Shown here: positions 35,401 through 45,801 of the stretch, in pieces
Layout of the letters: every line of letters starts with the position of its first letter
Position numbering within the stretch: position 1 is the stretch's first letter
Assembly: GCA_026686845.1 (NCBI GenBank)
Contig: JAIVEN010000021.1
Span: forward strand, 10,992,001-11,056,000
Direction of reading: 5' to 3'
DNA: 64,000 nt
Source: Adenanthera pavonina
Lineage: Eukaryota; Streptophyta; Magnoliopsida; Fabales; Fabaceae
Program-made: the position numbers and the translations under genes
Notes under the pieces: model-generated
The model's database searches: none
What the model saw: only the letters and a program-made list of their open reading frames with translations
What the model was told of the DNA's origin: nothing

Positions 35401-36025
35401 CCTCTGTTCCAGTCTGTTTCGCGGCTGCTCCCTCTGTTCCTGTCTTTTCGTGCTCAGCTTTTTCTCGACTTCCTCTGTTCTCTTTTTCTGGTTCAGTCTC
35501 GTGTCTCTCTGCCGCGGGTGCTTCCATTGCGGCTTTCTTCGTGCTCGCCGGTCACATCTCCCTCTGCTTTCCATTCTTTCGTGCACGTCCCTCTGCTTTT
35601 CCCAGTTTCATACACGCCTTCGGTTCTGGTCTCCCCGCAGCTTTCCCCTTCGCGGCCATGCCTCCTGCAGCTTTCTCGGTGGCTCTCTGCTTCTGTCTCG
35701 TGGCCAGCCTTCGGCCCTGCTCCCTCTTTTTCTCAGATTCTGGCTCCTCCGAGCCTTAGCGTGCCTGAGCCCTAATTGGGGCTCAGGTGATCACGGGCTT
35801 GAAATGCTGGGCCCAATGTCTCCCCCTCCCCTTATGTTTTTTTTTTAAAATACTATTTTTCCCTCTTTTTTTTTATTATTATTATTTTATTATTGTTATT
35901 TTTTGTTTCTTTCTTCTTCTCTCTTTTTTTTTGTGTTTACATTATTATTATTTAATATATTTTATTTTATTTTATTTTATTATTATTATATTTTTTGAAT
36001 GCCCGAACAAAATGGGGTGTTCACA
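32464..36025. repeat. Solo LTR-B (3.56 kb), same family as LTR-A
   Basis: It starts TGTCGCACCTGG and ends GGGGTGTTCACA, flanked by perfect TTTCA duplications at 32459-32463 and 36026-36030. It interrupts the gypsy leader between LTR and gag. It is homologous to LTR-A from end to end, with clear divergence. Blocks such as AAAGGCGGACTTGACCCAG are shared (29438 and 33006). The pyrimidine-rich zone 35050-35770 contains a direct repeat of about 55 bp (near 35126 and 35211). Open frames of up to 170 codons here are not coding sequence. Confidence 0.9.
35323..35330 (+). promoter_or_regulatory. Putative TATA box of LTR-B
   Basis: CCCTTTTATAGAG occurs here and in the corresponding place of LTR-A near 39441-39452. 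It is the best-conserved TATA-like block in a GC-rich, pyrimidine-rich zone, so it is the probable LTR promoter. If active, it would read rightwards into the gypsy gag. Confidence 0.45.
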
Positions 36026-36043
36026 TTTCAGGTTCTTGGAAAC

Positions 36044-37110
36044 ATGTCTGGTGGTAGTGAAACTCAAATGCCAGATTTGAAGCTCTTTATGGACTCCATA
36101 AATGATCAACTTAAGAAATTGAGTATGAGATTAGATGTGATGGAAGCTTCCCCTTCTCATTCTAAAACAAGTCGAGGAAAGTACCATATGATCTATTCTG
36201 ATGATGGTGAAGAAGAGGTGAGAACTGAATTTGACGAGGAAGAGCTGCAACCAAGAAGAGCTAGACAAAATCGGCATGCATTTAGACATAATCCAGAGCA
36301 TAAGAAAGATCCCCTTTCCAATATAAAAATGAAGATTCCTTCCTTCCAAGGGAAAGTTGATCCTGATGGTTACTTAGAATGGGAAAGGCGCGTGAAGCTT
36401 GTGTTTGAATGCAATTCATATTCTGAGGAAAGCAAGGTAAGATTGGCTGCTGTTGAATTTACTGATTATGTTAGTATTTGGTGGAACCAGTTGTGACTAC
36501 TAGGAGAAGAACTGGAGAGGGTCCTGTTAGAACATGGCATGAAATGAAGACAATTATGAGAAAAAGATATGCGCCAAATCATTACCATAGGGATGTACAC
36601 ATGAAGCTTCAGAAACTAAAACAAGGAACCATGAGTGTGGAGGATTACTACCAGGAGATGGAGATGTCCATGATAAAGGCCAATGTGGATGAAGATCCTG
36701 AGCAAACAATGGCAAGGTTCCTTAGAGGATTGAATCCAGATATTGCTACTGAGGTTGAGATGCAAAACTATCTTGATGTGGAGGAGTTATTGCATAAAGC
36801 CATTAAAATTGAAAGGCACTTGAAGGCAAAACAGAAAGTGAAGTCATATGGGAGTTCAAACAAGGAATATAAATCCTATGGCAGATCAAAGGAATATAAT
36901 GTGTCTTCCAAATGGAAAGGTGAGCTCAAACCTGAGGAAAAGAACAAGTTGAAAGAACAGATTCCTAGTTCCAAAGGTAAGTCTTCTAAATTTTCTTCTT
37001 CTGATTCTTCTAAAGTTAAATGTTTTAAATGTCAAGGGTTTGGTCATATTGCTTTACAATGTCCCACTAAAAGAACTATGATTGCTCTTGAGAATGGTTG
37101 TGTGACTAGT
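36044..37110 (+). pseudogene. Gypsy gag with one frameshift
   Basis: The frame starts at ATG 36044, directly after the LTR-B duplication. The retrotransposon gag core spans the frameshift: it reads to the WWNQL motif and hits a stop at about 36494, while the continuation (TWHEMKTIMRKRYAP, then QKLKQGTMSVEDYYQEME) is in another frame. One missing base near 36492-36494 explains this. A zinc knuckle of form CX2CX4HX4C (CFKCQGFGHIALQC) lies at about 37020-37062 and is intact. The protein would form the particle coat and bind RNA. Confidence 0.85.
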
Positions 37111-38350
37111 GAAAGCAATGATGAAGAAAAGAAGGAGGCCGAGATAAACTCTAGTGAAGATGATTCTGATGTGGAGATAGCTGAGGCCGTTGAAGGAGAA
37201 GTTTTGGTATCCAGGCGTGCTCTTAACATACAGCCAAAGGTGGGCCATGAGAGAGAGCAACGTGAGAATTTGTTTCATACTAGATGTTTCATTAATAACA
37301 AGGTATGCAATCTTATCATTGATAATGGTAGTTGTACCAATGTAGCAAGTACCTTGTTAGTAGAGAAACTTGGTTTACCAACTTTGAAGCATACTACACC
37401 TTATAATTTGCTGTGGTTTAATGAAAGTGGGGATGCTAAGGTAACTAAACAAGTGATTGTAGCATTTTCCATAGGTAGCTATAAAGATGAGGTTTTATGT
37501 GATGTTGTACCTATGCATGTTGGACACTTGTTACTTGGTAGGCCATGGCAGTATGATAGGAGGATTAAGTATGATGGTTACACTAACAGGTACTCATTTG
37601 AGTATAATAATAAGACCATTGTGCTAACACCTCTTAGTCCAGTGCAGGCTCTTGAAGACCAAAGGAGAATTACGCAAGAGAGTAAAATGAAAGAAAAAGA
37701 AAAGAAAGAGCATGAGAAAGAAAGAAAAGCAAGTGAGCTCAAAAGAAAAGAGCAAAGGAGCTTTGTGAAAAAGAATGAGAGTGAAGAAACAAAAGTAACT
37801 TTGTTTGCTGGAGGAGGAGAAATCAAAAGAGCTTTGTTTTGTGAACCTTCCTTTGTACTTATGTATAAGGAAGTGTATCTAACTATTTCTGATTTAGATA
37901 ACTCTCTTCCCTCTAGTGTTTTGATCTTGTTGCAGGAATATAAGGAATTATTTCCAGAGAAGATACCAGATGGATTGCCCCCAATAAGAGGTATTGAGCA
38001 TAGGATTGATTTCATCCCTGGAGCATCTATTCCAAATAGGCCTGCATATAGGGCAAATCCAGAGGAGACTAAGGAAATTCAAAGGCAAGTTGAGGAACTA
38101 CTGAAAAAGGGGTTCGTGAAAGAAAGCCTTAGTCCATGTGCTATTCCAGTCATTTTGGTGCCCAAGAAAGATGACAAGTGGAGAATGTGTGTAGATTGTC
38201 GTGCCATCAACAAAATTACAGTTAAGTATCGATATCCCATTCCTCGGTTAGATGACATGCTAGGTGAACTGCATGGTACTTTAATGTGGCTGACCTCTCC
38301 CTTTTTGACATTTCAGATTCGAGGACGAATCCTTTTCAGGAGGGAGAGAA
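37111..38350 (+). pseudogene. Gypsy protease and truncated reverse transcriptase
   Basis: In the same frame as the second gag part are a retropepsin-like protease, with IIDNGS at about 37315 and LLLGRPWQYD further on, and a Lys/Glu-rich linker. The RT N-terminal region follows, with VPKKDDKWRMCVDCRAINK and YPIPRLDDML. The coding sequence then breaks at about 38275. The next 70 bp, in another frame, encode the typical last residues of a gypsy pol (ADLSLFD, then SRTNPFQEGEND). The RT catalytic YxDD, RNase H and integrase are therefore deleted, probably 3 kb or more. Confidence 0.85.
38338..38350 (+). other. Gypsy polypurine tract
   Basis: AGGAGGGAGAGAA lies directly before the TG of the 3' LTR. 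This is the expected primer site for plus-strand DNA synthesis. Confidence 0.8.
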
Positions 38351-39254
38351 TGATGAAGGCAAGTTAAGGGAAACAATGGGCCATGGACAAATTCAAGACC
38401 CGCTTTAAGGCATTGGAGGACCAATGACCAGAGTTAGGACCAAAGCCATGAAGCAAGCCATGAATGGGTTGATCCAAAATATGATTAACATGGAACCATT
38501 GTATTTGAATGATTTTGAGGCCCAAAATAAAGAAAGAGACAAGCTGAAAATGTGGAGCCAAATTATAGTCAACAAGCCCAACTTGGAGAAGGCCCAATAT
38601 AGAGAATTCACTTAAAATACATGTGCTTCTCATGTGGTCACTAAAAGTGACGTTTTTAATAAGTTTTATTAGGATTATTTTAGTCAATTTGTTTCCTTTT
38701 CAATAAAAGGCAAATAATGATATGATTTGCTTTGCTTTATGCATTTAAGAGGAGCCAACATTTTCAAATTTAAAATTAGAATTAAATGCTCCTTTTGACT
38801 TAGGATTTTCTTTTTGTATTAATTAGCATTAATAAGGTTAGGTTTGTGGGGTGAATTAGAGTTAGTTTGTGGGTTAATACTTGCCTATAAATAGGCACAT
38901 CTTGTACTCTTGTAAACCACAATATGAATGAATGAATTTCTTTTCAACAACTTTAATGTTGTTCAGTGAATTCTTTCTTGCTTATCCTTGAGTGCCAGAA
39001 AGAATGAGGACTTATCAAGGAGTGGTGATCCTTGTGGCGTCCCGGAGTTAGGATTCAAGAGACGGGTTCTCTTGGAGTCTACTTCCTTCGACCAACATTT
39101 TGTTCAGTCTTCTTATTTCATCGTGTTTATTTTCTTTAGTTTTTGTTCATTGTTGTTCTTCATTATTCTTGTGTTCAATTTATCTTTCCTTAAGTTGCAC
39201 GATCCTTATATCAAAGAAGGCTCTTAGGACAGGTTCCTAACGTGTCTCCCATCA
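38351..39254 (+). repeat. Gypsy 3' LTR (904 bp), complete
   Basis: It runs TG to CA with the polypurine tract on its left and GATTC on its right. A TATA box lies at 38886-38895. It is 26 bp longer than the 5' copy because that one is truncated. Confidence 0.85.
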
Positions 39255-40072
39255 GATTCGGTCACCTCCAGATCCCCCCCCCGCGTTTCTTTTTCTCTCC
39301 ATCACTAGGTCCTCTGTTCTCTGGTTCCCCAGGAAATGCCCCAGCTTCCCTTTTCTCACGGTCCTCTCTGGTCCCCACGGTACGCAGATCCCTCTCTCTC
39401 TCCACTCCGAAGATCCTTCCCTTCTCAGTCTCGGTCTCGGCCCTTTTATAGAGTTCCCTGAGGCTGAACCCCGAGCGTGTGGTCCTCTCCTTTTATCTTT
39501 TCGTGCACGTCTTCGGTCTGTCTTCGCAGTAGCTTTCTGCGTCCTCTCAGTTGCTCCCTCTGTTTTTTCTTTCTTGGCTTCACGCTTCTCCAGCTTTTCA
39601 CCTCACCCGCGGTGCTCTCCATTCCTTGCTCAGACTCACTCAGGCTACTTTCGGCTTTCTTTTCTGTGGTCTCAGTCTGCTCCTCCCTGGTCTTTCGTGG
39701 CTGCCTCTGCTTTTCCTGTCACGTTGCACCCTCAGCCTCCTTTCTTTCTCTTTCGGTCTGCAACTCAGTCTTCGGTCTCCTCTGCCCTAGCCGTTTAGGG
39801 CATGGCCCCTTTGGGGTCCAAGTCCACGAGCCCTTAATTGGGCTCGTGGCATCTTGGGCCCAAAGGCCCCCCTTCCCTTTTTTTTTTTTAGTTTTGTTTC
39901 TCTTTTTATTTTCCCCTTTTTATTGTTATTTTTTATTATTGTTTGTGTATATTAATTCATTTAATTCTGGCAACTTTCTTCTTATTTTTGTGGTTGTTTT
40001 TTTTAATTATTATTATATGTATATATGTATATATATATATTTTAGATGCCCGGACAAAATGGGGTGTTCACA
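39255..40072. repeat. Solo LTR-A, right part
   Basis: It continues the GC-rich, pyrimidine-rich zone that stops at 31305 and shares the GATTC junction with it. It ends ATGCCCGGACAAAATGGGG plus TGTTCACA, the same end as LTR-B. CCCTTTTATAGAG at 39441-39453 is the likely TATA region. Confidence 0.8.
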
Positions 40073-40077
40073 AGAAT

Positions 40078-40444
40078 GAAGAATTCCAGGCGGTAGAAAT
40101 AAAATCACTCGGACTTTGTTTTCTGGTTCACAGTAGGAAACACTCTTGAAAGAATATTGTCAGGAGATAGAGTTGAGAGGACAGAGAGAAAAATTATGAG
40201 AGGGAGCGAGAACGTTCTGAAGAAAAGAGTCGGTTTTTTTTAAAAAAAGAAACTCCCGCTCACAGATGATGCTGCACGATTGCTTTGTTCTTTCTATCAT
40301 GCGTTGTGTGTGGGATTGGTTACTCTTAAATCGTTCCCTCCCTCTTATCTCAATTTAATAATTATAAAAACTTATTAATTTATTTGGGCTTGGACCTTTT
40401 TCTTTTGGATCTCAACTTTCACTCATCAAGGGTGTAATTCAACA
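40078..40444 (-). repeat. Copia-1 5' LTR, broken part 2
   Basis: It matches 21187-21551 over its length, for example AAATCACTCGGACTTTGTTT and GGAAACACTCTTGAAAGAAT. It ends with ...TTCAACA and is followed by the CTAAA duplication. AGAAT at 40073-40077 belongs to the LTR-A target duplication. Confidence 0.85.
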
Positions 40445-40449
40445 CTAAA

Positions 40450-41047
40450 TCTATATCTATAGTATATATGAAATCTAAATCCCCCTATCTTTTCTCAACT
40501 TCATACTCTGAAATCTGTTTTAATTTAGGGAATTTAAATTTTTGAATCTAAATAATATTTAATTAATAAAAATAGGTTATATATTTAAACTTGTATACTT
40601 AAAACACTTTATTATGATCAAATCAACACAAACAAATTTTTCATATATTATTTATTCTATAACTAATTTTTTTATTACTGTTAATTTTAAATTTTAAATT
40701 CATATCTTTTGATTTGATTTATTAAAACTAGTTAAGTAATAAAATAAATCTATTATACCTCTATAAATTTTTGCCAGCCAAATACTGTGTAAGAACCGTG
40801 AATGGTAGTGACTTTTACTTTGGACTCCGTGTTCAGGACATTTTTCTGTTTAGTGACTGGTTGTTAGACATTTTATTTTATTTATAAGTTAGTATTGTGG
40901 GACCCGCATCTATAGAGGTGGCTCCTTACTTCGGGTTTTGTGTGGTCAAATTTCTTCTTTTGACAGCACAAAGTGTTCCTTTTCTATTGGCTAACTCTGC
41001 TGGAAACCACACCCCTCGCCATTTTACAGCCCTACAATTCACCTTGA
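40450..41047. other. Intergenic sequence, no gene recognised
   Basis: AT-rich up to about 40790, then a less AT-rich stretch leading into the RPA-like exons. The true 5' end of that gene may lie here but no convincing start or exon was found. Confidence 0.35.
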
Positions 41048-42189
41048 AAAATTCATGTGCCAATAGCATCGCTATTTTGGAATGGACAACAATGTCAACC
41101 ACACAAGATACAGTCACTAGATATGATTCTGCTAGATGAAAAGGTGAATTCTAACCATTTTAACTATTCCGATTGCAAGTTCCTATTATATCATATAGAA
41201 TATAATTTCTTAATATTTGTATTTTTTTTTTATCCTTTTCAGGTATAGATCTCCTTATCAACAACTTAGTGTCCGTATATTGCTCTTAGATTACACACAT
41301 ATTTTCACATTGTCCACTTCTGTAAATTAAGACCGTAGTGCCATCCACCGAATAAATTGACCTTCAATAATGAATCTTTTGCTACCTGTCAACATTTTTT
41401 TTTAATAATGAATATACTTGTATTTCATTATTCAATTTTTATTTCTATCTGGACCTCTGCATACTAAATCTACGAATTTAAATGCTTAATTTGTACTGCA
41501 TAAATTATAGTGGACCAAGATCCATGCAAGGTTGGTCAATAAGGATTTAATTCCAGAGTATGTCTCCCGTATATGTCAAGGACTGTGCTTCTACTTCACT
41601 GATTTCACAGTCCACACCAACATATATCGAAATTGGCCAACCCCAATGCAGTACATGATCACTATTGAAACTAAAACTGAGTTTCTACTTGCTGACCTAG
41701 CAATGCCATATGAAGTAGCTCAGTTTGTGGACATTCAGGAGATCCTCCAAATGCCATCAGCTCCCAATCTAGTAATAGGTATCAACTTATCTAGATGGCC
41801 AAAATAGAAATAAAAACTAATTTATTACATGATTCATCCTTTCACAGTACTAACACAGCTAATTTGCAATAATCTGAACAGACATTACTGGGACAATTGC
41901 TCCTCCTGGCCTTGTCCAGTTGCAAGGTGCTAATGCTATGCAAAGCCCAGCAATTACATTTGGACTTATTGGCCAAAAGTAAGTCTTACTATATCACATT
42001 TACCTACTGCTTAGTCATTAGCTAGAACTGATATGAAGAAATTATTTTAATTCACATTTATCTTTCTCTAATTTTTTCATACTTCTCAGTGGTGGTATAA
42101 TCACTTGTATTCTCACTGAAAATCCTACAAAAGAGAGCCATAAACCATTGGCCAAATCACATCTACTAGCATCACGTAGTAGAAGTTGA
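41048..42189 (+). pseudogene. RPA1-like (DUF223/OB-fold) gene fragment with four exons
   Basis: Four pieces fit together with GT-AG introns: about 41048-41143, 41511-41778, 41882-41978 and 42090-42189 (TGA). The joined frame reads like the N-terminal DNA-binding region of plant RPA 70-kDa-like proteins. Exon 1 has SLDMILLDEK, exon 2 has TKIHARLVNKDLIPEY and TNIYRNWP, exon 3 has DITGTIAPPG, and exon 4 has NGGIITCILTEN. All three junctions keep the frame. The family binds single-stranded DNA. Only about 185 residues remain, and a TGA at 41045-41047 blocks exon 1 upstream, so the start is lost or an upstream exon was missed. It could be a fragment, a Helitron cargo copy, or a short gene. Confidence 0.65.
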
Positions 42190-44215
42190 TCTTCTATACG
42201 TAACAGTAACAATGGAAAATGGTATGAAAACTACTTATTGCAATACTTTTTAATAATTGCAACCAACTAATCAAACTAACTGACATATAGTAATCTCTAA
42301 AAATTTTCCTTTATATGACAGGAATTGCTACTACTAGAAATTTCCAAGACTTGACTAAAGTCTTCTAATCATGGTGATAGAAAATGACAAACTGATATGT
42401 AGCAGAAGAAATAGCACATAAACTTTTTTGGCTTTTTTGGTTGAGCAATATCTATGCCCTTTTTGCTTTTAGCCAATGTTAATGTAGCAAAATATAATAG
42501 AAACAGACTTTCTTAGACTTCTACTTTTTGTTCAGCATATCAAACAACTTATCAAGTGTTTAGTGTAGGTCTTTCCACATCAAAAGATGTATTAACTTCA
42601 TCTGCAAGTGACAAGTGTTTTGCTTCTGTTTTGTACAAAGGAGTGTCAGTACTCATGCTGTATGATCAAATTAATATAAGCATCTTGAGATATATTTATA
42701 TACTTATTCCTTTAAGTTCTGCTACTATTTTACATGTTCAGTTTGTATTTTTTTCCTTCAATTTTCCATTGGCAGCTTATGCATCTGTTTTATATTGGAA
42801 TTTATTTTTTAATTCCAAGTTGCATTTTCCTGATATGAAAGATCAGGTCACAAAGAAAAAGAATCTATTTCCTTTCTATTTGTGCTTTGGTATGGAAATT
42901 ATGTTAATTTATAGGAAATTAAGATTGATTACATTGTACTCAACCTATAATAAATTCCCTGCCTAATCACTGCTGATGAACTTTTCTTCATGAGCTCCTC
43001 AAGAAGATAATCATGCTCAATAGAACTCAGAGCTATGCAATTGACTACAAAAGCAAAAATCAGGTAATCATAATTACTATTGCTGTGGAATCTTGACATC
43101 AACAAATGAATCAAACACAAAAATGTAATAGATCAGTACTTGAAAATAATACAATCAAAGCTCTGTTCCTCAAGTCCTTTCATTTTCTACCACAATGAGA
43201 ATTCAAGCAACATGATATGGAAAAACAACTTTACTACTGTGTTCTGGATTTTAGGCAGTGACTAAATGCAACTAAAATAAATATGATAAATCTTACACAA
43301 TCTAATGTTCGTCTTCTCATTTTTTGTTCCTAATCACAGACTTTTTTGGTTATACTTTTGCAACTAAAATAAAAATGATGAACAACTTTACTTTGTCTGT
43401 CTTATTGCATAGATAACCTGCATTTTCAGATTTAGTCACTGAATATAAAACCATCATTCATTCTCTTAGGTAACCTTTCACACTTTGATCATCTTTTACA
43501 ACAGATACAGATGATCAGATCGAATACAAAAGTACCTTGCTCTTCAAACTCAAAGGACAGCTAAGCATGGTACTGATGTGAAAAACAGCTGCAACATAAC
43601 CAAAAATAAATAAATAAATAAATAAACTCAAAATTAGTTCCTTCAACATCCAAAATAGATGAGGTGTTGAAGAGTTGTGCAGGGTGGGGGAACCCAATGA
43701 ATGAATAAATGACTTCAAAATCCATATATTCTGTAGTTTTTTATAATTGAGTGCTGATTAATGTTTATTTACCTAGACACTTTATTATAGTATTGAATGT
43801 ATTCTACTTAATATTCCTTTTGCAGTTTTTCCTTTCTTATCTTTTTTTTTTTTCATGAATTCACGAAATGTATATACAGGTGATACAAGATGGAATCATT
43901 CTGCAGAGTTGTGTTTTTTTTAAGTTAGACATCAAATTTGTGCATTGGTTGAAATCATACTGGATAATATCGCCTTTGATGGTATCACTATACCTTTAAT
44001 GAAGCATTGCAATGTTGGAAGTATAAGAAGAATGAATTATTTTGAAAATTCAAATAATTAAAGTTTATCATTATTGAAACATTTTATCAATGTAACTCCT
44101 TGATAAATCAAAATATAGTAGAGTTTGATATAAATGGGAGCTATATTAAAACCAAAGTTATTTTTTGGAAGATTGTATGTGGATAAAAACATCACATTAT
44201 GAATGAATTGTTATC
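42190..44215. other. Intergenic sequence with exon-like pieces, none assignable
   Basis: No protein family recognised. The minus-strand segment near 42960-43055, behind a TTTTGCTTTTGTAG acceptor-like site, encodes IEHDYLLEELMKKSSSAV and could be an exon remnant. An (AAAT)n microsatellite lies at 43603-43625. Confidence 0.25.
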
Positions 44216-44223
44216 TTTATGTT

Positions 44224-44805
44224 AAGGGGTGTTCAAAACTGATTAAACCGAACCAAACCGATCAAAATCAAACTGATATAAGATCTATTTCAGTTTTTGT
44301 TGTTTTGGAATCGACTATATTTGGTTTGATTTGGTTCGGTTTCAAGTCTTTGAAACCTGAATCAAACCTACTATACTATATATTTTTTTGTATATTTATT
44401 TAATGCATTTTCTTCTTATATAACTCATTCATATAAGTCTTTTAAGTAAAAAAAACTCATAAACAAAATTATATGACATTTATTAGTTTGAGATAAAAAA
44501 TATAGATAAGTGTATTATTATAATTAATTATATGAATCTGTCAATAAATAAATAAATAAATATGTAAAAAATACAAAAATTTTACATAAAATATTTATAA
44601 TTTAGTAAAATATTTAGATATATTTTTTGTTCGTAAAGTATTTATATGTAACTTATTTATTTTAAATTTTGAAGAAAATAATAATTTTTTTTTAAAAATA
44701 ATTTAATAATAAAAAATAAAATTGAAAAGGTTTCAAAAGATGTTAAACAGGGTTTGATTTTTGTCCAAAACCGAATCAAATCGAACCTTTGAACATTCTT
44801 ACTTT
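44224..44805. mobile_element. Inverted-repeat element with GGTGTTCAAA-type ends
   Basis: The left end reads GGGGTGTTCAAAACTG, then AACCGAACCAAACCG. The reverse complement of the right end reads GAATGTTCAAAGGTTCGATT, then GATTCGGTTTTGG. Such ends are common on plant non-autonomous DNA elements. CTTTATG occurs just outside both ends (44216-44222 and about 44803-44809), but not at exactly equal distances, so the target duplication is uncertain. There is no coding capacity. Confidence 0.5.
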
Positions 44806-44810
44806 ATGCA

Positions 44811-45646
44811 AGTTAGAAAAGGTGACTATCATTTCTCTTTATCAATCCCACTCAAATCAAGATTTAGAATCCAATCTAGCTTGTAATTAATTTTCTTCCA
44901 AAGCATACTAACATAATAGTAAACCCAATAATTATAATTTTTATTCTAAATATTTTTTTCAAATATATATTTTTCCTCCATTTGGTACTTACAAATCGAT
45001 CCTAAAATTTGTCAATAACTTCTTTAAAAGATTATTTAAATACAATGTAACTATATATGAATATAAAATATAACAAAATAAGTTCTATTTGTTTTTTAGG
45101 GTTGGGGATATCATCTTCCTATCAATTATATTGTCATCATCTATCTATCAGGTTTTGTATGAATATAAATTGAATCACATTTTAAACACAATTGTCATAT
45201 TAACTTAAATAAATAGACTAGACAATAATATATATATATATATGTTTCCCTTGTATAAATAAGATAACAAATAAAAAAATTAACAAATAATACCCCATGC
45301 CGGGAGTAAAATCTAATTAATTTTTACTATCAGACAGCGTTTCCCTTTTTTTACCCCTTTTTTCGCCAACTTATCATATAACGTTCCAAACCCCATCGTC
45401 CTCAAATCCTCTACACATCCGGCGAGAGAAGCACATCTTGTATACACTAAAATTCAATCACAGCCGTTGATAACTCACGCTCCAGATCACGCCACGCACA
45501 CAACAAAATACAAATAGACCGAAGTCCAGATCGCTCCCTGCAAAAAATAAAAAATAAAAAATAAAAAGCCACAAAGGCTTCGATGTGTCATTCATATTCA
45601 CCGTTCCCCCCGCAATGCATAGAATAGAACCAAGTCCAAATCTGCA
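44811..45646. other. Intergenic sequence and possible promoter region
   Basis: AT-rich up to about 45290, with (TA)n at 45229-45242. It then becomes richer in C and G towards the candidate exon at 45647. No definite promoter element is assigned. Confidence 0.3.
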
Positions 45647-45801
45647 ATGCGTTCAACCACATTGTCGTCTCCTCCTCGCCGTCTTCCCCCGCCATCGGTC
45701 GAGTTTGAACCCTCGCCGGCGCCTTTCCCTCTTTCCGCGATTCTTTTCTTTGACATTGGAAGTTTGAAGGCCAAGGTGGAGGAGTCTTTGAAATTGTTCA
45801 G
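45647..45801 (+). CDS. Candidate first exon of an unidentified gene
   Basis: ATG at 45647 opens a frame of 51 codons rich in Pro and Ser. It ends in SLKAKVEESLKLF and then a clean donor CAG|GTAAGT at 45802. The GC content is far above the surroundings, as expected of a plant 5' exon. No continuing exon with a recognisable protein was found downstream, where a LINE fragment and a copia element lie. It may be the truncated first exon of a disrupted gene, or a non-coding transcript. No family is recognised. Confidence 0.3.

Larger units (their letters stand above)
31306..39254 (+). mobile_element. Deleted Ty3/gypsy element inside solo LTR-A
   Basis: Two LTRs start TGATGAAGGCAAG at 31306 and 38351. 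The right one ends CCCATCA at 39254. The target duplication GATTC at 31301-31305 and 39255-39259 is perfect. Inside are a leader, solo LTR-B, gag with a zinc knuckle, protease, and an RT that stops before its catalytic motif and is fused to the extreme C-terminal end of pol. Integrase and RNase H are missing. The element cannot move on its own. Comparing 878 aligned bp of the two LTRs by eye gives about 21 differences, nearly all transitions. Confidence 0.9.
21119..40444 (-). mobile_element. Copia-1, a Ty1/copia element split by an 11.2-kb nested insertion
   Basis: Two LTRs lie at 21119-21551 and at 28813-28863 plus 40078-40444. They are bounded by a perfect 5-bp duplication CTAAA at 21114-21118 and 40445-40449. 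On the minus strand each LTR starts TGTTG. The internal order on that strand is leader, an extra acidic ORF, gag, protease, integrase, reverse transcriptase, RNase H, which is the Ty1/copia order. Without the insertion at 28864-40072 the element would be about 8.1 kb. Multiple stops and frameshifts make it non-autonomous. The two LTRs differ by roughly 7% by eye, so it is the oldest layer of this nest. Confidence 0.9.

Noticed and set aside
35146..35848. Several open frames of 130-170 codons on both strands
   Set aside because: They lie in the pyrimidine-rich zone of solo LTR-B. Low-complexity composition keeps frames open on both strands. Translations are Ser/Leu/Pro- or Arg/Glu-rich with no domain.
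39242..40079. Open frame of 200 codons, plus strand
   Set aside because: It lies in the matching pyrimidine-rich end of solo LTR-A. It has Ser/Phe/Leu-rich translation without features.
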